From: Streptomyces durmitorensis | GTDB taxonomy: Bacteria; Actinomycetota; Actinomycetes; Streptomycetales; Streptomycetaceae | Reading direction: 5' to 3' | Length of the DNA stretch: 64,000 nucleotides | Assembly: GCF_023498005.1 (NCBI RefSeq) | Contig: NZ_CP097289.1 | Location: forward strand, 6,572,001-6,636,000 | Shown here: positions 41,501 through 48,862 of the stretch, one piece after another | Position numbering within the stretch: the stretch's first letter is position 1 | How the letters are laid out: each line of letters begins with the position of its first letter | Notes under the pieces: generated by a model | What the model was told of the DNA's origin: nothing | Seen by the model: only the letters and a program-made list of their open reading frames with translations | Databases searched by the model: none | Translations under genes and position numbers: made by a program

Positions 41501-42299
41501 ACGGGCGTGTGCGGAGGATCCGCATGCGGTGCGGGTGACGCCGCCCGTGACGGTGGAGGTCAGCGACGGCGGCCGTGGCGATGACGGCGGTACGGCGGAG
41601 CCCGTGGACGGTCTGAGGAGCGCAGGGCGCCATGCATCCGCGGAAGGGCGGGCAGGCGGTCGGTCGGTCCCGCGTGTGGAGTTCGTGACGGTCGACGAGG
41701 GCCCCGCACCGTGGAGTCGCCCCTACCAGGATGTGGATCCCGACCTGTTGGCAGAGCTGCGTGTGGAGTCGAGCAACCGGCGGGGCATGTCGGGTGTGGA
41801 GCTGCAGGACCCCGATGCTCTCGACGTGGTGGCGGAGGTGGCGCTGTGCGTCGTCGAGGTGGAAGGGCCCGTCGAGAGGGAGGTGGTCTACACCCGGGTC
41901 CGTCTCGCGTGGGATCTCGGACGATCCGGCCAGGTGGTCCGCGACCGCATCGACCGGGCTCTTCGCCACTTGCTCAAGCAGGGCAAGATCGTCAACGTAG
42001 GTACGGCCTACGACGTACCCGGCCATGAGACGGAGTTCGCCCGCACGTCGACAGAGTGGTGCGCTCGACGCGTGGCGGAGGTTCCGGTGGTGGAACGGCA
42101 GCTCGTGCTGAGAAACGTGGTCGCCGAGGGACCGGGCGTGCACCGGGAGGACTTGCTGCGGGAGGCCGCCCGCTTCTTCGGGTGGGCGCGGCGGGGCGCC
42201 GACATCAAGGAGGCTCTGACCGGCGACATCGACGCGTTGATCGCGACCGGGCACTTGGCCGAATCGGAGGGCGGCCTAATGCCTGCGGAGGCATCTTGA
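35529..42299 (+). CDS. Giant DUF4011-helicase-Vsr-like nuclease-DUF3320 protein (Hhe-type defence protein)
   Basis: GTG 35529 with AGGGA upstream is chosen because the family N-terminus (ELDRLKAMLESWRTSLVDLS, then GRNRLLNF at 29-39) begins just after it; the open frame continues upstream without homology. The 2256-residue product has DUF4011 (about 10-190) and a split SF1 helicase: Walker A GPPGTGKS (320-327) and DEAS (1594-1597), GDQKQLPP, LETVQGDERDVIILSIGYGP. A Vsr/MTES_1575 PD-(D/E)XK nuclease follows (Asp1920 in RIDMA, Glu1937/Asp1939 in GIECDG), then DUF3320 at about 2070-2256. The single-gene DUF4011-helicase-Vsr arrangement was named Hhe among experimentally tested antiphage systems. 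A helical insert of about 1250 residues separates helicase motifs I and II. One TTA codon at 37944. Confidence 0.9.
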   Translation: MTNSVSFGDSQELDRLKAMLESWRTSLVDLSGRNRLLNFRHTKSATLEIANPSARELVEGLARGWDFAPLPDEEPEAGEGSRSGDVVLAKKGDRTDGIVTQKNTAPSLLRALNSLRAKATQLFNDYGLWTLNLGVGMLRWREDGAETASDAPLILMPVVVERTRNGRIRLKASDDEEPRLNPALKVKLQQFHIDWTPVVEQGPSDLQAVLSAARAAVAGKAGWQISERVVLALFASHKESMYQDLLDNEDCVLGSDLIRAMALGPHSGLASDRFDFEEIQLDRIDELSPPEDSPLVLDADASQRQAVAAAVAGQSFVLDGPPGTGKSQTITNMIAGLMHAGRSVLFVSEKAAALDVVLARLKAVGLDSYALPLHSHNTSRKAVAQELGRALAEEPRAPQLSQQALAQARELRLALSAYAEAMNEARDPLERTLHDVLGQVGRLSDAPVAYLSHGDDPATGAGATFRAETLSAEDLRLIVEATRAISDAWEAVADPSFPWRGLRAGLPHPRPVLEQAQAARDALATAVDRYRDLALDGAPITDQSGIDRLAALLRLLDTRSPVPEEWLTTDAFADEVDDRVDAFLAELRKAQRTSTAVRATVGERWQELSTRLTAEPGEAEKSLSAMAPRGLDLTELMQERARQFAGEFDATAGVLERTLQNLTRVSHRTGLAHPSSPEEARHLCDVIAVAGTEHRPPEQWLVPEGPVRAEEAAVGVVADALSDFFTRRNQVVSAQALATDHAGPGWTELRREVSAERPVNEQALAALEPPGTDIASLTGREAAELTQRFDTLADALEMAAGHADSLAGHLGCDRPRAMSEAEDLATLVELAAASDRTLEAWLDPWALPGVQAAVAEISAAADDLAAAERAARDTFLPEIVSTPELPEAVHRLLEGRQGLAGTLSSGIRADRKLVARLTHGGSWRGELYDKLPLADAWCAAHQRLRALAATHAELMGRYRGTVLPDVPGLLKALAHAEEVHALAPETVADPYRRSLLATHVADGRDLHPALVDQGTALRGGLAGWRQNLDDPSLAPHAADLTKLPLDAAARWLRAHLAPLRQAVALLDTVASVGRRDSGPGSEYTLTAARTAVRTAHAAQKETAAFDGQAVSDRSLLGPWYRGLDTQADDLRDAAPNGATGYEPMGRLLCRGLDLTRQRPGPYTTAQQRELLGRYVMEGRPHTEGLRVALDSARLIARLALGTLAEPACRTSLVDVLADGRPEPRDLLAQTDQIRHDLDLWQEYTGQSHVAAVGAALASCSLEQAASWLRAHVEPFEDAADLTRSTARVMDEETGLTLSRAREAVAAVASARAAESSFAENDATYRSLLGSLYQGTGTGRDAILDALDWAQKVRRTAHGGHSAPLSQTAARLMLTASADPSVAARAGDWGGQREALAGHFEPARAEELRRELAGSLTTAQSVLSLLERDPFGPEAWTSRADALTLLRRYHLHELPDQLARREVSAEDFPAAMERAVLTAWVEHQLTTDQRLKPMRAVERDQLVERFQRADQDLVAAAHAEVIAACNSRRPRRTSVGQAAVIRREAEKQRRHMPVRHLLKQTRDVVRLVKPCFMMSPLTVSQFLPPDFDFDVVIFDEASQVLPQDAVNSVYRGKALIVAGDQKQLPPTSFFTAAGDSDDGDEWDEDAADGFESILDMCKASGVLRGLPLRWHYRSRHENLIAFSNHDFYDNSMVTFPGALEQGPDIGVEFIKADGVYDRGGSSDNPVEAAKVAQRVIHHFDTRPEHTLGVVALSKSQAEAVEEAVQKARAARPDLDHHFTEGRLDGFFVKNLETVQGDERDVIILSIGYGPDHRGKLLSAFGPINREGGWRRLNVAVTRARRRMEVVASFHGGDLPDSAKKSVQHLKRYLQYAQHGPAILQTEAADPDAAPESPFEEEVIDILRDWGYEVQPQVGVAGFRIDMAIRHPGAPGTYALGIECDGAMYHSSRAARDRDRLREAVLRDLGWKLHRIWGTDWYRNRRDAMARLRAAVERACAEDPHAVRVTPPVTVEVSDGGRGDDGGTAEPVDGLRSAGRHASAEGRAGGRSVPRVEFVTVDEGPAPWSRPYQDVDPDLLAELRVESSNRRGMSGVELQDPDALDVVAEVALCVVEVEGPVEREVVYTRVRLAWDLGRSGQVVRDRIDRALRHLLKQGKIVNVGTAYDVPGHETEFARTSTEWCARRVAEVPVVERQLVLRNVVAEGPGVHREDLLREAARFFGWARRGADIKEALTGDIDALIATGHLAESEGGLMPAEAS

Positions 42300-42371
42300 C
42301 CTCTTGGGGTGAGCCGCTCTCATACCGTCCGGGGCGCTGAGCCCGCAGGCGAAAGGCGTGGCGCGAGAAAC

Positions 42372-42400
42372 GGTGTCGGCCTGACGGACAGGCCGACACC
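42372..42400. terminator. Bidirectional hairpin terminator
   Basis: A perfect 12-bp stem (GGTGTCGGCCTG with CAGGCCGACACC) and a 5-nt loop, between the convergent giant helicase and the type IV restriction gene. Confidence 0.85.
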
Positions 42401-42416
42401 CGTGCTCTCCGCGTCG

Positions 42417-44219
42417 TTATTCTTCCGCCGATCTGTTCAGTTCGCACAGAGTCCGGTGGTAGTGCAGGTACGTCTCATCGATCTGATGGCCATCGTGTAC
42501 ATGAAGGCTTCCCAAGGAATCGCCCGAGTGTGTTCGCCTCACGATGCCGTCGACGTCGACGTAGATTTCGAGTCCGTCGAAGAGAACGTGGTGATTGGGG
42601 CACAGACAGAGCAGGTTCGGCAGTTCATCCGGACCGTCGTGCGGGGAGCCGAGCCCCCGGATGTGGGCAGCCTCGCTGTAGGGCCTGCGCTTGTACTCGA
42701 GGCGCGTTGCACACACCTGGCAGGCATGACCGTGCAGTTCCTTCACCTGAAGGACGATCGCGGGGTTGCGGACCGGCCGTGAGTAGGTGGTCTCTCGGCG
42801 CGCGGTCGGTCCAGCCGCCCGTTCCCTCTCGGTGACTTCCTGGCCGCGTTCCTCTTCGTCCTCGTCAGGCAGACCGTCTGCCGTGGCGTAACCACCGAGT
42901 CCCACCTGACTCAGCACCTCCCGCTGATCGACGTCGGCGAGATAGGTGCTGCACAGCTTGAGCACGGCCTCCAGGCGGGTCAGCGGGTTTTGCAGGAGGT
43001 CGGCGCTTGCGTGTGTGAGCCCTGCGACCGGTTGGAGAGTGTTGAGAATGCCCAGCTGCGGCATCGGACCCGCATCGCTCGGTATCCCGTGCACTTCCCA
43101 CAGGCCACTGCCCTGCAGGTGCCAGAAGGGGTACTCGGGGGTGACCCTTGAACCGGGCAGTCCGAACTCAGCCAGAAGAGGGCCGACCTCCGAGCGGAAA
43201 ACAGACCACGGCGCGAGGCGCGGCTTTCCTGCCGCGATGCGGGAGGCCGCCCACAGCAGAGACAGTGGTTGGTGCCGACTGCGTGCGGTGCCCTCTGATC
43301 GGCGATGAGTGTTGAGAGAGCCGAGCCGTTCCAGCAGCTTCTCCGGAGTCAGCCGGGCCGGTACCGCTGAGGGTGAAGTCAGGGAGCGGGGTAGGCGCGG
43401 TCGGGACCTCACCGGGAGAAGTGGAGCAACACGACGGTAGTCCTCGGCTGATCGCAGGGTAAGGCTGCGCAAGGGTGCAGGAACGTTCAGGCGCTGCAAG
43501 ATGGGCGCGGCCAGCACACGAGTGGGGAACTCTTCGACTTCCCCCAGCGCCATGACGTGCTCCCACGTGGAACCGTCCTGATTGATTCCCCAGACTTCCT
43601 GCGCCGCAAGCGGGCTGTTGAAGAGATGGAGGATGCGGGCGCGAGCGATGAAGTGATTCTCCGCGTAGAAGAAGACGTCGTCGCCGACGCGGCGCTTTCG
43701 CAGCGCTCGCACTTTTTCGTTGTTGGTCTGGGTGGTGGGGGTGGAGCCCCACAGCCGTGCTACCCCATCCGGGTACAGGCCGGCCAGTGTCTCCGCATGC
43801 TCACCGAGTACTTGCCTGACATCGGCCAGGCGTATCCCCCGGCGTACCGACTTGGCGAAGTTCTGTGGCCCACGCTCCCGAGCGCCGCCGCGAGGCTGAA
43901 GAACCATCTGCGGCGTTGTCTCCTGCTCGCCGTCCGCGACAGTGGCTCCTTCTTGCACAGTGAAGCCGAGGGCCCGCAGACGACGTGCCACCGTGTTGGC
44001 GCCCCCGCTGAAATCATCGGCCGACAGCAGGTTGCCGGCCGAGTACAAGTGCGCGACGCCCGCGATGGCCTTCGAGTCAAAGCGGTCGCCTTCCAAGACC
44101 AGCTCGTACGTCATCGCTCGGCCGAATCCGTACTGACGGCGAAACGTTTCGCGCCCCAAACGCTGACACTCCTGGACCGCAGCCAGTACGCCTGCGCGCG
44201 TTATATCCCCAAGTCCCAT
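42417..44219 (-). CDS. Type IV restriction endonuclease, ScoMcrA-like (head, SRA-like, sulfur-binding and HNH domains)
   Basis: The 600-residue product has the layout of Streptomyces coelicolor ScoMcrA. An N-terminal head domain (about 1-92, FGRAMTYELVLEGDRFDSKA) is followed by an SRA/EVE-like region (about 115-260, VFFYAENHFIARARILHLFN). A sulfur-binding domain comes next (about 305-390, SRHQPLSLLWAASRIAAGK, then PEYPFWHLQGSGLWEV). A C-terminal HNH nuclease ends it (about 493-560, HACQVCATRL, SEAAHIRGLGSPHDGPD, NLLCLCPNHHVLFDG). The family cuts near phosphorothioated and, for some members, 5-methylcytosine DNA. It would restrict modified foreign DNA and would be lethal in a phosphorothioating host. 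Confidence 0.87.
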   Translation of the reverse strand: MGLGDITRAGVLAAVQECQRLGRETFRRQYGFGRAMTYELVLEGDRFDSKAIAGVAHLYSAGNLLSADDFSGGANTVARRLRALGFTVQEGATVADGEQETTPQMVLQPRGGARERGPQNFAKSVRRGIRLADVRQVLGEHAETLAGLYPDGVARLWGSTPTTQTNNEKVRALRKRRVGDDVFFYAENHFIARARILHLFNSPLAAQEVWGINQDGSTWEHVMALGEVEEFPTRVLAAPILQRLNVPAPLRSLTLRSAEDYRRVAPLLPVRSRPRLPRSLTSPSAVPARLTPEKLLERLGSLNTHRRSEGTARSRHQPLSLLWAASRIAAGKPRLAPWSVFRSEVGPLLAEFGLPGSRVTPEYPFWHLQGSGLWEVHGIPSDAGPMPQLGILNTLQPVAGLTHASADLLQNPLTRLEAVLKLCSTYLADVDQREVLSQVGLGGYATADGLPDEDEEERGQEVTERERAAGPTARRETTYSRPVRNPAIVLQVKELHGHACQVCATRLEYKRRPYSEAAHIRGLGSPHDGPDELPNLLCLCPNHHVLFDGLEIYVDVDGIVRRTHSGDSLGSLHVHDGHQIDETYLHYHRTLCELNRSAEE

Positions 44220-44499
44220 GCGCGGGGAGCTTGGTAGGACAGTATGACAATCACTGGTCTACCTCGATCCGGTAGCGCTCCGACTGTTGCCCGGTCGCCG
44301 TCCCGTCGTCGGCGCGAGAAAGCTGTCGCTGACTGCGAGCGGGGCGCGCTCTGCAATTCGAGTCGAATCTGCTGAAGGTCCGCCCTTCACCAACTCTTCT
44401 CGTGTCTCATGCAGCCACTAGGATGCGGCAGGAGGGTGTCATCGGGGGGAACGGTGGCCTTCGAGGGACACGAGGAGCGGGGAACAGGCATGCGGGAAG

Positions 44500-45528
44500 G
44501 CGGTCTATTGGCGGCTCACCGAACGGCTCACCACCTCCAGTTTCCCGCCCAGCGCGCTGCGGCCCGTGGTCGACGCCTGGTTCTACGCCCTGGAGGAGGA
44601 CGCCCTCGCGGCCGGCGCGACCGAGGAACAGCTTCCGAGCGAGGTGGAGAAGCTCCTCGCCGCACGGCTCGCCGAAGTCTCCCGGCACGCCCCGTCGTTC
44701 GCCACAGCTCTGCGCGGCTACCGGGCTGCGCTCGCGGACGGCGACGAGGCAACCGCCGCGGCCGTGCTGGCATGGCTCGGCGGTCAGCCGCACGTCGCGG
44801 CCTCCGCTCGCCGGGCCGCCGGGGTACGCGGGGACCTTGACCACTTCGGCGCGCTCGGGTTCCTGCAGGGGCTCCTCACTGTGCTGCGCGACTCCGGGCA
44901 CACCGGGCTGTTCGTCGTCCTAGACGAGGTGGAGACGCTGCAGCGGGTCCGGTCGGATGCCCGTGACAAGGCACTCAACGCGCTGCGACAGCTCATCGAC
45001 GAAGTGCACTCGGGTCGCTTCCCCGGCCTCTATCTGGTCATCACGGGCACTCCGGCCTTCTACGACGGTCAGCAGGGTGTGCAGCGTCTGGCCCCGCTCG
45101 CGCAGCGGCTGGCCACCGATTTCACCACCGACCCGCGCTTCGACAACCCTCGCGCCGTACAGATCAGGCTTCCCGGCTTCAACCAGGAGTCCCTGGTCGG
45201 GCTCGGCCTCACCATCCGCGACCTGTACGCCGATGCCGCGGTAATGCCCGAGCACGTGCGGAAGGTTGTCGACGACGCGTACGTCGCTGATCTCGCGACG
45301 GCCGTCGGCGGGGCGTTGGGCGGCAAGGTGGGAGTGGCTCCCCGGCTTTTCCTGAAGAAACTCGTCGGGGACGTGCTCGACCGCGTGGACCAGTTCGACG
45401 ATTTCGACCCCCGGCAGCACTACCGGCTCACCGTCGCCGGTAGCGAACTCACTGACGTCGAGCGAAACTTGGCGGCCAGGATCTCCGGTGACTCCGCGTC
45501 GGCCGATGACATCGACCTGGAGCTGTGA
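44500..45528 (+). pseudogene. brxD: BREX ATP-binding protein BrxD, N-terminally truncated
   Basis: Homology begins at AVYWRLTERLTTSSFPPSAL (44500) in a frame opened by a stop at 44419-44421. There is no ATG, GTG or TTG until GTG 44566 and no Walker A motif, which full BrxD (about 440 residues) carries near residue 65. The rest is intact: Walker B LFVVLDEVETLQRV, YLVITGTPAFYDGQQGVQRL, FTTDPRFDNPR and the C-terminal DPRQHYRLTVAG. Roughly the first 100 residues are lost. The protein, if made from GTG 44566, could not bind ATP normally. Its stop overlaps the start of brxHI (TGATG). Confidence 0.8.
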
Positions 45529-47726
45529 TGGCGGACGAGGGACTCCCGGCCGGGAATGAGCCGGGTAACGAGGAGGTCGACGTACTGGACCGACTCGACC
45601 CCGTCGTCCTGCATCACATCGTCAACACCCTTGGCTGGCCCGATCTGCGCCCGCTGCAGCGGGCGGCGATCACGCCGCTCATGCAGGGGCAGGACGCCGT
45701 ACTGCTGGCTCCGACAGCCGGGGGCAAGACCGAGGCGGCCTGCTTCCCCCTACTCTCGGCGATGACCGAGCAGAGGTGGAGCGGCACGTCCGTGCTGTAC
45801 CTGTGCCCGCTCAAGGCACTCCTCAACAACCTGGTCGGCCGCGTCGACACGTACGCCCAGTGGCTGGGGCGGCGGGCTGCACTCTGGCACGGCGACACCA
45901 AGGAATCGCAACGGCAGCGCATCCGGGCCGAGGCGCCGGACATCCTGCTGACCACACCCGAATCGCTCGAAGCGATGCTGATCGGCGTCAAGACCGACCA
46001 CGCCCGCCTGTTGGGGAGCCTGCGGGCCGTCGTTATCGACGAAGTACACGCGTTCGCAGGGGACGACCGGGGATGGCACCTGCTCGCCGTGCTCGAACGG
46101 TTGGAGCGGGTCACCGGGCGGCCCATCCAACGCGTCGGGCTCTCGGCGACCGTCGGCAACCCGGCCGAGTTGCTGCACTGGCTGCAAGGCGCGGGTGCCG
46201 GCAGCCGCACCGGTCAGGTGGTCGCCCCTGGAGTGCGCCTGCCGACCGCCGACGGCAGCGGACACGGCGACAAAGCGAGTGCCGAGCCCTTCAGCAGGCC
46301 TACGGGCGAAGTGGAACTCGACTACGTCGGCTCTCTCGACAACGCGGCCAAACTCATCGCGGCACTGCACAGAGGAGAGAAGCGCCTCGTCTTCTGCGAC
46401 TCGCGCCGCCAGGTCGAGGAGTTGGGCGCGGCGCTCCGCGCGCGTGAGGTCACTGTCTTTCTGTCCCACGCCTCGCTCTCCGTCGATGAACGCGCCCGTT
46501 CCGAGCAGGCGTTCGCCGAAGCTCGCGACTGCGTCATCGTCTCCACGTCAACCCTCGAGCTCGGTATTGACGTCGGTGATCTCGACCGCGTCATCCAGAT
46601 CGACTCACCGGCCACTGTCGCCTCGTTCCTGCAACGCATCGGACGCACAGGGCGGCGGTCCGGCACGATACGGAACTGCCTGTTCCTGACTACCCGCAAG
46701 GAGACGCTGCTCCAGGCGGCGGGCCTTTTGCTGCTGTGGTCACGGGGCTGGGTCGAACCAGTCGTCCCCCCGCCGGAGCCGCGGCACCTGGTGGCCCAAC
46801 AACTGCTTGCCGTCACCCTGCAACAGCACAAGCTCGGCGACCGGTTGTGGGACCGGCAGTGGAACGGTCTCGCCCCCTTCGACAAGTCGGCTGCTCCCAT
46901 CCTGCGCTTCCTCACTGAGGAGGGCTTCCTCGACAGCGACGGCGGGATGCTGTTCGTGGGCCCCGAGGCGGAACGGCGCTTCGGTAAAAGGCACTTCATC
47001 GAACTCACCGCCTCGTTTACCGCACCTCCGCAGTTCACCGTCCTGTCCGGACGCACGGAGATCGGCCGCACCGACCCGAGCGTGCTCACGGAGGAACGCC
47101 CCGGCCCCAGGCGGTTGCTGCTCGGAGGACGTAGTTGGCAGGTCACGTACATCGACTGGCTGCGCAAACGCGTCTTCGTCGAGCCGGCCGACGGCGGGGG
47201 AATCGCCAAGTGGATGAACGGCGGCGTCACGGGACTCTCATACGCACTGACGCGTGCCATGCGCGAGGTACTGCTGGGCACGGCCCTGCCGGTCACCCTC
47301 ACCCGGCGTGCGGAGGCCTGCCTGGCCGAACAGCGAGCCACCGACGCACCTGACACCGTCCACTCGGACGGTACGTTGATCAGGCGCGTCGGCTCCGATG
47401 TCCGTTGGTGGACCTGGGCCGGTTACCGCGCCAACGCCACCCTGGCCGCCACCCTCCAGTCGGTCACCGACCCCCTGCAACGGCCCACCGACAGCTGGCT
47501 GCGCCTGCGAGAGGACATTGGCCCGGCAGACTGGCATGCGGCTCGAAAGAACGTCGGCGAGATTCTTGTCCTGCCCGAAGTGGACCCCCGGGCCGTACGC
47601 GGCCTGAAGTTCTCGGCCGCCCTCCCGGGACGGATCGCTGAGGCCACGGTGGCGGCCCGCTTGGCCGACTTCGAGAGCGCCCGCTTGGTGCTTGGTGAGC
47701 CGGTGCGATTCCAATACGAGGTCTGA
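45528..47726 (+). CDS. brxHI: BREX type 2 DEAD/DEAH-box helicase BrxHI
   Basis: ATG 45528 overlaps the brxD stop; GTG 45525 is in frame just before. The product of about 732 residues is an Lhr-like SF2 helicase. It has Q-motif/Walker A VLLAPTAGGKTEAACFPLLS (about 61-80), TTPESLEAML, DEVH (motif II), GLSATVGNP, CVIVSTSTLELGIDVGDLDR and QRIGRTGRRSG. A C-terminal domain contains RSWQVTYIDWLRKRVFVEPA. In type 2 BREX this gene sits with brxD and pglW, pglX, pglY and pglZ. None of the pgl genes is present here, so this is an orphan that could act alone or be decaying. Confidence 0.88.
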   Translation: MADEGLPAGNEPGNEEVDVLDRLDPVVLHHIVNTLGWPDLRPLQRAAITPLMQGQDAVLLAPTAGGKTEAACFPLLSAMTEQRWSGTSVLYLCPLKALLNNLVGRVDTYAQWLGRRAALWHGDTKESQRQRIRAEAPDILLTTPESLEAMLIGVKTDHARLLGSLRAVVIDEVHAFAGDDRGWHLLAVLERLERVTGRPIQRVGLSATVGNPAELLHWLQGAGAGSRTGQVVAPGVRLPTADGSGHGDKASAEPFSRPTGEVELDYVGSLDNAAKLIAALHRGEKRLVFCDSRRQVEELGAALRAREVTVFLSHASLSVDERARSEQAFAEARDCVIVSTSTLELGIDVGDLDRVIQIDSPATVASFLQRIGRTGRRSGTIRNCLFLTTRKETLLQAAGLLLLWSRGWVEPVVPPPEPRHLVAQQLLAVTLQQHKLGDRLWDRQWNGLAPFDKSAAPILRFLTEEGFLDSDGGMLFVGPEAERRFGKRHFIELTASFTAPPQFTVLSGRTEIGRTDPSVLTEERPGPRRLLLGGRSWQVTYIDWLRKRVFVEPADGGGIAKWMNGGVTGLSYALTRAMREVLLGTALPVTLTRRAEACLAEQRATDAPDTVHSDGTLIRRVGSDVRWWTWAGYRANATLAATLQSVTDPLQRPTDSWLRLREDIGPADWHAARKNVGEILVLPEVDPRAVRGLKFSAALPGRIAEATVAARLADFESARLVLGEPVRFQYEV

Positions 47727-47736
47727 ACGGGAAAAT

Positions 47737-47759
47737 CCCTCTGCCGGACCGCAGGAGGG
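47737..47759. terminator. Probable bidirectional terminator between brxHI and glutaminase
   Basis: CCCTCTGC (47737-47744) pairs with GCAGGAGGG (47751-47759) with one bulged base and a 6-nt loop, in the gap between convergent genes. Confidence 0.55.
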
Positions 47760-47883
47760 TGTCTGCCTACGTAGTCATCCAGGTAGCCACATAAGCGTCC
47801 TCTCTGCACGTTTGCACAAGGTCATAGCGCCGCGGCCGGGCCTGCCCCGTGCCTCGGAGGGCCTCAGAAAGCTTCATCGGGCC

Positions 47884-48810
47884 TCAGAACACCGAAAGCC
47901 CCGTAAGCGTAGTGAACCGGTCAAGCGCCGCCACCCCCGACACCGAATTGCCCCGCTCGTCCAGGCCCGGGCTCCAGACGCACAGCGTGCAGTGGCCGGG
48001 GACGACGGCGATGATGCCGCCGCCTACGCCGCTCTTGCCCGGCAGGCCCACGCGGTAGGCGAAGTCGCCCGCCGCGTCGTACGTGCCGCAGGTCAGCATG
48101 ATCGCGTTGACCTGCTTCGACTGGCTGCTGCTCAGGAGGCGGGTGCCGTCGGCGCGGATGCCGTGGCGGGCCAGGAAGCCCGTGGCCAGGGCCAGGTCGG
48201 CGCAGGACGCCTCGACCGAGCACTGGCGGAAGTACTGGTTCAGGAGGACAGGGACCGGGTTGCCGATGTTTCCGTACGACGCCATGAAGTGGCCGAGCGC
48301 GGCGTTGCGGTCGCCGTGGGCCGACTCGGAGGCGGCGACGCGCTCGTTGATGGTGAGCTCGTCGTTGCCGCTCTCCGCGCGGAGGAACGCGAGGAGGGTT
48401 TCCGCCGCGTCGCCCGTCTGGGTCTGGAGGCGGTCGGTGACGACGAGTGCGCCCGCGTTGATGAAGGGATTGCGCGGGATGCCGTTCTCGTACTCCAGCT
48501 GCACCAGCGAGTTGAAGGGGTTGCCGGACGGCTCGCGGCCCACGTGCTCCCACAGGGCGTCGCCCTCGCGCGCCAGATCGAGCGCGAGGGTGAAGACCTT
48601 GGTGATGGACTGCGCGGAGAAGGGCTGGCGCCAGTCGCCCACCCCGTACACCGTCCCGTCCGGCTCCGCGACGGCCATGCCGAACCGGCGCGGGTCGCAC
48701 GCGGCGAGCGCCGGAATGTAGTCGGCGGGCCTGCCGCGCTCCGGCGTCTTCTCGATCTCGGCCGCGATGCGGTCGAGGACCGGCTGGAAGGTCAGGGACG
48801 ACGTGGTCAT
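47884..48810 (-). CDS. glsA: Glutaminase A (serine-dependent beta-lactamase fold)
   Basis: The product is 308 residues from ATG 48810; ATG 48819 would add three. It has the Ser-x-x-Lys motif in PFSAQSITKVF, the substrate-binding NPFINAGALVV, YGNIGNPVPVLLNQYF and KSGVGGGIIAVVPG. These are diagnostic of the glutaminase family. It hydrolyses glutamine to glutamate and ammonia. It lies just downstream of aspartase, asparaginase and an amino acid permease on the same strand and completes an amide/amino-acid catabolic block. Confidence 0.93.
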   Translation of the reverse strand: MTTSSLTFQPVLDRIAAEIEKTPERGRPADYIPALAACDPRRFGMAVAEPDGTVYGVGDWRQPFSAQSITKVFTLALDLAREGDALWEHVGREPSGNPFNSLVQLEYENGIPRNPFINAGALVVTDRLQTQTGDAAETLLAFLRAESGNDELTINERVAASESAHGDRNAALGHFMASYGNIGNPVPVLLNQYFRQCSVEASCADLALATGFLARHGIRADGTRLLSSSQSKQVNAIMLTCGTYDAAGDFAYRVGLPGKSGVGGGIIAVVPGHCTLCVWSPGLDERGNSVSGVAALDRFTTLTGLSVF

Positions 48811-48862
48811 GATCGCCATTCTGGACTGTAGTGGGCCGGGACGGTCGGGGACGCGTGCGGGG

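Noticed and set aside
44454..44565. A separate small gene starting at GTG 44454
   Set aside because: The frame overlaps the conserved BrxD segment in another phase and shows no homology; it may be a fused fragment but is not supported as a gene.
30135..47883. Site-specific integration of the island into the 3' end of rnpB
   Set aside because: No second copy of the rnpB 3' end was found near 47727-47883 and no integrase gene is present.
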